Assembly: GCA_902494605.1 (NCBI GenBank)
Contig: CABUUG010000062.1
Coordinates: 1 to 10,041, forward strand
Origin: an uncultured Collinsella sp.
GTDB taxonomy: Bacteria; Actinomycetota; Coriobacteriia; Coriobacteriales; Coriobacteriaceae
Length of the DNA stretch: 10,041 nucleotides
Direction: 5' to 3'
Below, piece by piece: positions 5,201 through 10,041 of this stretch (within the stretch, counting starts at the first letter, position 1; each line of letters begins with the position of its first letter). A program made the position numbers and the translations under genes. The notes under the pieces are model-generated. The model was not told where the DNA came from. It saw only the letters and a list, made by a program, of their open reading frames with translations, and did not search any database.

Positions 5201-5779
5201 ATGCCTGAACGCTTGGTTTCGACGACATACTTGGGAAATCTCAACGATCCGTCCTATGAACTCCTGCTTCGCCGGGAGCTGGGCGGTGTCTTTGAAGTTG
5301 ACGAGCTACTGCTCGATTGGGACCAGGCTGATGTATGCGCGTTTGTGGGCGTGACGGAGCTGGGGCGCACGATCGATGTTCGGCTGGATACTGCCGACGG
5401 CGGTCGTCTTGCCGATGGCGACGTGCTCGCCATTGATCGTTCGGGCGTGGTGCCTGTGGCGGTTATTGTGCGCCTGCGCAGCGCCGAGGTTTATTTGGTC
5501 GAAGTCGACCGCATGGATCTGATTGCACTCGCGCATGCGTGCTGGGAGATCGGCAACATGCATGCGCCGCTCTTCCGGGGCGACTCGGACGAGCATACCG
5601 TGCGCATGTATACGCCGGTGCAGCCTGTTTTGGGCCGCATGCTCCGGGGTGTCGAGGGTGTTCGGCTCTCGGTGGTTACCCGTGAACTCGATGCGGACCG
5701 GCGCTTTGCGTCGAGTGCGGCGGGGGTCGTCGTGAGCATGGCTCCCGACTTTACCATTGTAAAAAAGACGCGCGGCTAA
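5201..5779 (+). CDS. UreE-like nickel metallochaperone homologue
   Basis: A 192-residue protein with the UreE two-domain plan. An N-terminal beta domain carries the family-like RLADGDVLAIDRSG (69-82), preceded by a longer N-terminus than usual. A ferredoxin-like C-terminal domain reads LALAHACWEIGNMHAPLF from about 108 and VLGRMLRGVEGV from 143, matching the UreE pattern LAxxxxxxGNxHxPL...VLxxMLxxLG. His121 matches the conserved nickel ligand (His96 in Klebsiella UreE). The second His of the D-H-VL motif is Gln141 here, and there is no His-rich tail. UreE delivers nickel to urease, but no urease gene is in view, so another nickel enzyme or a changed function is possible. The start at 5201 follows GAGGG in the end of the slyD-like gene, three bases after its stop, indicating coupled expression. 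Confidence 0.78.
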   Translation: MPERLVSTTYLGNLNDPSYELLLRRELGGVFEVDELLLDWDQADVCAFVGVTELGRTIDVRLDTADGGRLADGDVLAIDRSGVVPVAVIVRLRSAEVYLVEVDRMDLIALAHACWEIGNMHAPLFRGDSDEHTVRMYTPVQPVLGRMLRGVEGVRLSVVTRELDADRRFASSAAGVVVSMAPDFTIVKKTRG

Positions 5780-5791
5780 GCGCGCGTATGC

Positions 5792-5834
5792 GCAAGACGG
5801 GCTTTGAGGGGCGACCAATCAAGGTCCGTCTTGC
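5792..5834. repeat. 16-bp intercistronic hairpin between the ureE-like and HAD genes
   Basis: Bases 5792-5807 pair with 5819-5834 in all 16 positions, with two G-U wobbles (5801/5825 and 5803/5823) and an 11-base loop. The outer nine pairs, GCAAGACGG with CCGTCTTGC, are perfect. No T-run follows, so it is not a typical terminator. It fills most of the 83-base gap and ends eight bases before the AGGAGG at 5842-5847. Wobbles on the plus-strand RNA favour a function in the transcript. Confidence 0.5.
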
Positions 5835-5862
5835 TGTTGATAGGAGGCTTTGGGGGAAGCGT

Positions 5863-6660
5863 ATGGGTCTTGAGGGAATCAAGCTGATCGCCTGCGATTT
5901 GGATGGCACGTTGCTGCATCCGGGGGAGCGCGAGCCGCGTTCCGAGGCCTTTGAGCTCATCGATGAACTGCATCGTCGCAGTATCGTGTTTATGCCGGCG
6001 AGCGGCCGTCAATATGCGAGCTTGCGCTACCTGTTTGCCCCGGTGGCCGATGAGCTCGCCTATGTATGCGAAAACGGAGCCCTGGTGATGAGCGAGGGGC
6101 GTGCCGTTGTCAAGCGTTCCATGGAGCGTAGCCTTGCTATGGATATCGCGAATGCCGTGGTTGCGTATCCCCATGCCGACGTGACACTTTCGTGCGAGGG
6201 ACACCTCTACACCATGAGCGGCAACGATGCGTTCGTCGACCATTTGCGCTATGAGGTCCACTGCGATGTGGCGGTGGTCGACCGTCCCGAGGACATCGAC
6301 GAGGACGTCATTAAGATTGCCTTCCAGACGCCCGAGGTGGATCAGCCGGCGGCGCTGGAGCATTTTGAGCGCCTCTTTAGCGACCGTGTCGACGTGATGA
6401 CGTCGGGAACCGAATGGACGGACTTTATCGGTTTCGGTTCGGGCAAGGGCTCCGCGCTTGCCGATTACGGTCGTGCCCTGGGTATTTCGCCCGATGAGAT
6501 GATGGCGTTTGGCGACAATGAGAACGATCGCGACATGCTTAACGTCGTGGGCCATCCCTACCTGATGGAGAGCTGCAATCCCTCTATGCGTAGCATCAAC
6601 GACCGCGTCCGCTACGTGCGCACGGTCGAAGAAGAACTGCGCCGCCTGCTCGCCGAGTAG
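5863..6660 (+). CDS. HAD-superfamily (Cof-type, subclass IIB) phosphatase
   Basis: A 265-residue HAD hydrolase. Motif I is CDLDGTLL with nucleophile Asp12 and acid/base Asp14; motif II is PASGRQ (Ser47); motif III is Lys195 in GSGKGSAL; motif IV is FGDNENDRDML with Asp218 and Asp222. The region between motifs II and III (about 80-185) is the C2B cap that sets substrate choice. Such proteins dephosphorylate small phosphorylated metabolites, such as sugar phosphates or cofactor phosphates; the substrate cannot be read from sequence. I chose the ATG at 5863, with GGGGGA just upstream and a stronger AGGAGG at 5842-5847 that is rather distant. An in-frame ATG at 5788 would add 25 residues encoded across the intercistronic hairpin and has no ribosome binding site. 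It is downstream of slyD-ureE and convergent with the perR-like gene. Confidence 0.92.
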   Translation: MGLEGIKLIACDLDGTLLHPGEREPRSEAFELIDELHRRSIVFMPASGRQYASLRYLFAPVADELAYVCENGALVMSEGRAVVKRSMERSLAMDIANAVVAYPHADVTLSCEGHLYTMSGNDAFVDHLRYEVHCDVAVVDRPEDIDEDVIKIAFQTPEVDQPAALEHFERLFSDRVDVMTSGTEWTDFIGFGSGKGSALADYGRALGISPDEMMAFGDNENDRDMLNVVGHPYLMESCNPSMRSINDRVRYVRTVEEELRRLLAE

Positions 6661-6737
6661 GTTTTCGGGACATGCCTAGAAATGTGCTGTTTGCTGTAGC
6701 GGATGGGCAAGTAGATTTGCGGGCATGCCACTAAGGG

Positions 6738-7118
6738 CTACTGGCAGTCGGGGCAGAGACCCTCGAAGATGGTATAGTGCGACGTGACGTGCCAGCCGAT
6801 TTGCTCGGACGCCTTGGCGTCGAGCTGGGCATCGAAGGGGAGCGGTACGTCGATGACGCGGCTGCACGAGGTGCAGATGATATGCGCATGCGGCTCGATC
6901 GTGCGATCGAAGCGGCTGCCGCCCGGCGTCTTGATGGAGAGGATCTCGCCGGCGTCGGCCAAGAGATTGAGATTGCGGTAGACCGTACCGCGGCTGATCT
7001 TGTCATCCTGCTCGCGCACGACGTTGTAGATTTCGTCGGCGGTGGGATGGTTATAGCTTTGGCGCACGGCGTCAAGAACCAGCTTTCGCTGCCTGGTATT
7101 CCTTCTTTGCACCGCCAT
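6738..7118 (-). CDS. perR: PerR-type Fur-family repressor
   Basis: A 126-residue Fur-family DNA-binding protein. The winged-helix part includes HPTADEIYNVV (24-34) and SRGTVYRNLNLLADAGEI (42-59). The dimerisation part includes RFDRTIEPHAHIICTSC (69-85). Structural zinc would bind Cys82, Cys85, Cys122 and Cys125. Aligned by eye with Bacillus subtilis PerR, all five regulatory metal ligands are kept: His24, Asp71, His77, His79 and Asp90 match His37, Asp85, His91, His93 and Asp104. This favours a peroxide-sensing iron/manganese repressor over an iron- or zinc-uptake regulator. It is shorter at the N-terminus than PerR of Bacillus. Start ATG at 7118 with GAGGCGAGG upstream. It lies 61 bases after the acylphosphatase gene, with a possible own promoter in the gap. 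Confidence 0.88.
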   Translation of the reverse strand: MAVQRRNTRQRKLVLDAVRQSYNHPTADEIYNVVREQDDKISRGTVYRNLNLLADAGEILSIKTPGGSRFDRTIEPHAHIICTSCSRVIDVPLPFDAQLDAKASEQIGWHVTSHYTIFEGLCPDCQ

Positions 7119-7154
7119 GCGCCTCGCCTCTTTTCTATCAACGGTCGTAGGTAA

Positions 7155-7180
7155 ATGATACCGTATTTAGCACAGAATAC
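7155..7180 (-). promoter_or_regulatory. Possible perR promoter and operator
   Basis: On the minus strand TATCAT (7155-7160) could be a -10 element 36 bases before the perR ATG. Immediately upstream lies an interrupted inverted repeat, GTATT at 7163-7167 and AATAC at 7176-7180, in an AT-rich stretch that stands out from the surrounding GC-rich DNA. This is where an autoregulatory site would be expected, but it is only a loose match to known PerR boxes, and no clear -35 is seen. Confidence 0.3.
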
Positions 7181-7590
7181 TAATAATGAGGACTGAAACC
7201 GTCTTCATTGGCAAGTGGGGTTCGGACCTGGGCGTCTACGAGGCGAAAACGCGTTCCCATGCGCTCGTAGGAGGCATGAAGCGCCTCGAGATGAGATAGG
7301 ATGCTTGCCGGAGCTCCCTGTATCTCCATCTCGACTGAGCCGTCTTCCATGTTACGCACCCAGCCGGTGAGTGCGCGTGCCTGCGCGAGGTTGGTGTTGG
7401 TAAAGCGAAAACCAACACCCTGGACTTGCCCCGCCCAGCGCAGGAAATAGCGCAGGGGAGTGTCTTGAGTGGCCTCGTCGCTTGCGAGCACAGTAAGCCT
7501 GCGGCGCAGCTCGAGCTCGACGTTTGATGGTTTTTGAGGCTCTCGACTGCCGCCGGTGACGCCCGAGAAAAGCTTGTCGAAAAAACCCAT
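7180..7590 (-). CDS. acyP: Acylphosphatase with N-terminal extension
   Basis: A 136-residue protein with an acylphosphatase domain from about residue 47 to the end. Acylphosphatases hydrolyse acyl phosphates such as acetyl phosphate or carbamoyl phosphate. The signature VQGVGFRFTNTNLAQ (56-70) contains the phosphate-binding loop and catalytic Arg62; GWVRNMEDGSVEMEIQG (76-92) contains catalytic Asn80. Typical members have about 90 residues, so the first 45 or so (MGFFDKLFSG..., basic and polar) are an unusual extension of unknown role. The start at 7590 is two bases after the stop of the oxidoreductase gene with only a weak AGG upstream, so translation is probably coupled. No internal ATG or GTG near residue 47 with a good ribosome binding site was noticed. 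Confidence 0.9.
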   Translation of the reverse strand: MGFFDKLFSGVTGGSREPQKPSNVELELRRRLTVLASDEATQDTPLRYFLRWAGQVQGVGFRFTNTNLAQARALTGWVRNMEDGSVEMEIQGAPASILSHLEALHASYERMGTRFRLVDAQVRTPLANEDGFSPHY

Positions 7591-7592
7591 CG

Positions 7593-8699
7593 CTATGCCT
7601 GCTTGTTAGAGTCAGCGGGGAAGGCGATACCCGCCTGCTGACGCACTGCATCCATGATGCGCAGTGAGACGAGCGTGACATCGCGGTAGTGGCCAAGCTC
7701 GTGACGTCCCGCCGGGGTCTCCCAAATCTCTTCCTTGACGTTATCGATGCCGCCGATGGCGGTGATAAAGTCTGCGAGTTCGTATTCCATGGTGTTGCTC
7801 GATTTGGGCAGGTCGAGCACGCGGCCGTTGTCGCTCCGTTCGCGCGGCGCCTCGGTCGCCGAGCCGCGTACGACGTCGCCGCGATAGTCGATGCGGACGT
7901 TGCGGGGCGTGGACAGATGGTCAATCTGGATAGTGCCACGCTCGCCTTCGATCTGCGAGGGCAGTAGGTCATTCGTAATTTTGGAGTGCGCGAGCTCGAC
8001 GGAGATGCGGCCACCGCCGTAGCTGGCGAGGATGGAACCGCAGCCGTCGATGGGGCCGTGCGTGAGCTGTCGCGTGGTGGGGTCGAGCAGAGTAGTCATG
8101 CTCGTAAGGCCGGAGGGCATGCCGAAAATTTCGACCATGGGCTCGACGGTGTAGACGCCAATATCCATGAGGGAACCCGATGCCATATTGCAGTCGAAGA
8201 TATTGGTGGCGCGTCCCGCGAGAATCTCGTTGTAGCGCGAGGAATATTTGCCAAAGCGCAATGAGGCGCGGCGGATGGGGACGATCTCGCCCAGGGCGTC
8301 CTCGATGGCGTGGAAGGCGGGATCGTGGAGGGGGCGCATGGCCTCGAGGGCTACGACACCTGCTGCCTCGGCAGCGCGGAAGACTTCCAGCGCCTGCGCT
8401 TCGGTTGCGCAGAAGGGCTTCTCGACGATGACGTGCTTGCCACCGGCGATGCAGGCAAGGGCCTGCTCGTAGTGAAGTGCGTTAGGGCTGCCGATATAGA
8501 CGGCGTCGACGTCGACGGCGGACGCAAGCTCGTCAAGTGCGGTGAAGTTACGTTCGCCGCCGTGTTCGGCGGTAAAGGCAGTACCGCGATTGGCGTCGCG
8601 CGAAAGCGTGCCCACAAACGCGGCTTGGTCGTTGGCGTTGACGACTTGGATAAAGTCGTCGGTGATCATGGATGTGCCGATGGTCGCGATGCGCAGCAT
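7593..8699 (-). CDS. Gfo/Idh/MocA-family NAD(P)-dependent oxidoreductase
   Basis: A 368-residue member of the Gfo/Idh/MocA family, which oxidises or reduces hydroxyl/keto groups on sugars, inositols and related compounds using NAD(P). The Rossmann fold opens with MLRIATIGTSMITDDF (1-16). The nucleotide-binding and catalytic EKP triad is at 93-95 in GKHVIVEKPF. The second family motif is GSLMDIGVYTVEPM (175-188), where Tyr183 stands at the place usually held by His. The substrate is unknown; it resembles the dihydrodiol dehydrogenase-like branch more than the inositol dehydrogenases, though this is only an impression. The ATG at 8699 follows GGGGG closely; an open frame running upstream to 8867 overlaps RNase HI and is not used. 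It is coupled with acyP downstream. Confidence 0.93.
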   Translation of the reverse strand: MLRIATIGTSMITDDFIQVVNANDQAAFVGTLSRDANRGTAFTAEHGGERNFTALDELASAVDVDAVYIGSPNALHYEQALACIAGGKHVIVEKPFCATEAQALEVFRAAEAAGVVALEAMRPLHDPAFHAIEDALGEIVPIRRASLRFGKYSSRYNEILAGRATNIFDCNMASGSLMDIGVYTVEPMVEIFGMPSGLTSMTTLLDPTTRQLTHGPIDGCGSILASYGGGRISVELAHSKITNDLLPSQIEGERGTIQIDHLSTPRNVRIDYRGDVVRGSATEAPRERSDNGRVLDLPKSSNTMEYELADFITAIGGIDNVKEEIWETPAGRHELGHYRDVTLVSLRIMDAVRQQAGIAFPADSNKQA

Positions 8700-8732
8700 A
8701 CGTCCCCCTTGCGTTGTTTGGTCTACAGGATG

Positions 8733-8738
8733 AGTGTA
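8733..8738 (-). promoter_or_regulatory. Candidate -10 element for the oxidoreductase-acyP pair
   Basis: TACACT on the minus strand lies 33 bases before the oxidoreductase ATG and matches the -10 consensus in four of six bases. No convincing -35 is seen. The 73-base gap after rnhA shows no clear terminator, so read-through from rnhA is also possible. Confidence 0.25.
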
Positions 8739-8772
8739 GCGCGTGGGGATATAAAGCTGCGCGAAAACGCTA

Positions 8773-9258
8773 TTACAGGTCGCTCTCGTTAAAGCCGGTG
8801 TCGATATCGAGGTTGCTGCCGTCGGCCGCCGTGGTGGCAAGCTCGTCGCAGCGCTCGTTGAGCTCATGGCCGGCGTGGCCCTTAACCCAGATGAACTCCA
8901 CTTTGTGCTTGCTCTTTGCGGTGAGCAGGCGCTCCCACAAGTCGCGGTTCTTGACAGGCTGCTTGTTGGCGGTCTTCCAGCCGCGTTTTTTCCAGCCGTC
9001 GATCCAGTGTTTATTGAAAGCGTTGACGACGTACTGCGAATCGGAATGGACCTCGACCTCGCAGGGGCGGTTGAGCGCCTCGAGCGCCACGATGACCGCC
9101 ATGAGCTCCATGCGGTTGTTGGTGGTCTTGGCGTAGCCGCGCGAAAGCTCGGAGGTGAAGGTCTTGCCGGCGGGGTTGGTGTATTTGAGCACGGCGCCGT
9201 AGCCGCCGCGTCCCGGATTTGATCGGGCCGAGCCGTCGGTATAGATGATGACCTTCAC
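8773..9258 (-). CDS. rnhA: Ribonuclease HI
   Basis: A 161-residue type 1 RNase H, which cuts the RNA strand of RNA-DNA hybrids in the cytoplasm (R-loops, Okazaki primers). The four catalytic acids are Asp8 in IYTDGSARSNPG, Glu51 in NNRMELMAV, Asp73 in VHSDSQYV and Asp138 in ERCDELA. His128 in VKGHAGHELNERCDELA matches catalytic His124 of E. coli. The substrate-binding handle is KHWIDGWKKRGWK (83-95). I chose the GTG at 9258 because GAAAGGA precedes it and the family starts close to this point; an ATG upstream at 9309 would add 17 residues before the ribosome binding site. The acidic tail after 147 (DGSNLDIDTGFNESDL) is slightly longer than in E. coli. The LysR gene is upstream on the same strand. 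Confidence 0.95.
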   Translation of the reverse strand: MKVIIYTDGSARSNPGRGGYGAVLKYTNPAGKTFTSELSRGYAKTTNNRMELMAVIVALEALNRPCEVEVHSDSQYVVNAFNKHWIDGWKKRGWKTANKQPVKNRDLWERLLTAKSKHKVEFIWVKGHAGHELNERCDELATTAADGSNLDIDTGFNESDL

Positions 9259-9296
9259 ATGGTTCCTTTCGTTGGGTACGTTTCGTGTGAGTGACC

Positions 9297-9302
9297 ATTG
9301 TA
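9297..9302 (-). promoter_or_regulatory. Candidate -10 element for rnhA
   Basis: TACAAT on the minus strand lies 38 bases before the rnhA GTG and matches the -10 consensus in five of six bases. TTGCTA at 9323-9328 (minus strand) could serve as a -35, but the 20-base spacer is too long. The 99-base gap between the LysR gene and rnhA makes a separate promoter reasonable. Confidence 0.35.
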
Positions 9303-9357
9303 GCGCCATGTCCGCCGGGGGCTAGCAATCTACGATTTCTACCCCGTCTTCCGACAG

Positions 9358-10041
9358 TTAGTTGGCATGGATGATGCGGTTGAGCTCGTCGAGGTATTGC
9401 TGCAAGAGGGGAGAGGGCTTGCGCTCGTCGTGCATGATATAGCCTACGTGCATCGTTGGGGCGTCTGCTAACGGGATCGATGCCATACCCCATTGCATTT
9501 CATTGGAGAGGACACCGGTCGACAGGGTGTAACCGTTCGACGTGATAAGTAAGTTAGTAAGTGTTCCGCGGTCCGAGATTCGTATGTTGCGGTCGCAAGG
9601 GATATAGCTAAAAGGTTCCTCGGCGTAATAGAAGGAGTTTGAGGTTCCCTGCTCAAAGCTGTAGCGCGTATAGGGTGTGAGGTCGGCAAGGGACAGCTGC
9701 GGGCGGCGGGCAAGCGGGTGGCGCTCGCTAACGAAGACGTGGACCGTCGCGTCGAATAGGGGATGGAAGCTCGCACGCGCGTCGGCAAAAGCCTTCTGCA
9801 GAACGCGGGCATTAAAGTCGTCCAGATACAGGATGCCGATGTCGCTGCGAAACGCGCGGACGTCATCGATGATCTGCGACGTGGTGGTCTCGCGCATGAT
9901 GAACTCGAACTTGCTGTCGCGGCAGCGCTCGACCACGTTGACAAAGGCCTCGACCGAAAAGGCGTAGTGCTGGGCGGAAATGGCGAGGCGGGCTTGCGGG
10001 GTGCCGCCGTCCTCGTAGCGCGCCTCGAGCATGTCGGCCTG
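9358..10041 (-). CDS. LysR-type transcriptional regulator, ligand-binding domain (5' end off the window)
   Basis: The frame stays open to the right edge, so 227 residues of the C-terminal part are seen and the N-terminal winged helix-turn-helix is missing. The visible part has the LysR effector-domain pattern: a first strand ARLAISAQHYAFSVEAFVNV, the RAFRSDIGILYLDD segment equivalent to the family's DLAI strand, VFVSERHPLARRPQLSLADL (the typical 'hPLA...l.L.dL' turn), and a second half ending LLQQYLDELNRII. The effector and target genes cannot be read from it. LysR regulators often control a divergent neighbour, which would lie beyond the window; rnhA on the same strand is an unlikely target. 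Family assignment is made without seeing the DNA-binding domain. Confidence 0.82.
   Translation of the reverse strand, partial: QADMLEARYEDGGTPQARLAISAQHYAFSVEAFVNVVERCRDSKFEFIMRETTTSQIIDDVRAFRSDIGILYLDDFNARVLQKAFADARASFHPLFDATVHVFVSERHPLARRPQLSLADLTPYTRYSFEQGTSNSFYYAEEPFSYIPCDRNIRISDRGTLTNLLITSNGYTLSTGVLSNEMQWGMASIPLADAPTMHVGYIMHDERKPSPLLQQYLDELNRIIHAN

Noticed and set aside
6661..6737. Possible bidirectional terminator between the HAD and perR genes
   Set aside because: Only short stems (GCAA/TTGC, GTAGC/GCTAC) are visible and no T-run follows on either strand.
8700..8867. Upstream extension of the oxidoreductase by 56 residues
   Set aside because: It overlaps RNase HI and is low complexity; the Rossmann fold starts at the ATG at 8699, which has a GGGGG ribosome binding site.
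1068..9306. Recurring TAGCGC near several start regions (for example 1072, 4711, 8737, 9301)
   Set aside because: The same hexamer also occurs inside genes (near 3078, 7446, 8234, 9663 and 10016), and the overall count is about what chance gives in this base composition.

Overview
The window looks like chromosomal DNA from an anaerobic gut actinobacterium of the Coriobacteriia, probably Collinsella or a close relative. This is an inference from the GC-rich sequence, the strong AGGAGG-type ribosome binding sites, the oxygen-sensitive class III ribonucleotide reductase genes and the general look of the proteins. No database was consulted. No tRNA, rRNA, CRISPR array, insertion sequence or phage gene is visible, and the gene content is mainly housekeeping.

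Layout. 1-32 is the last codons of nrdD. 33-458 is a 426-base gap with no gene, holding two large inverted repeats that would fold into long RNA helices. 459-2777 runs rightwards: nrdG, folE, an HD-domain phosphohydrolase and folB. 2784-4648 runs leftwards: a dipeptidase of family M19 followed by a YgjP/DUF45-type metalloprotein. A divergent promoter region (4649-4768) separates these from a rightward set of three genes: a SlyD-like FKBP prolyl isomerase, a UreE-like protein and a HAD-IIB phosphatase. From 6738 to the right edge everything runs leftwards; in transcription order this is a LysR regulator (5' end off the window), RNase HI, a Gfo/Idh/MocA oxidoreductase, an acylphosphatase and a PerR-type Fur-family repressor.

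How the genes fit together. NrdG activates NrdD for anaerobic dNTP synthesis. FolE makes dihydroneopterin triphosphate and FolB acts on dihydroneopterin; the HD protein between them sits where the missing dephosphorylation step would fall. The SlyD-like and UreE-like genes are tightly coupled and both belong to families that handle nickel, yet no urease gene is in view. The PerR-like protein keeps all five regulatory metal ligands of Bacillus subtilis PerR.

The most unusual material is non-coding. Four gaps hold long, nearly perfect hairpins with no U-tract: 44-181, 360-443, 3583-3618 and 5792-5834. The first two flank the nrdD-nrdG gap and are the best candidates for an undescribed structured RNA or cis-regulatory element.
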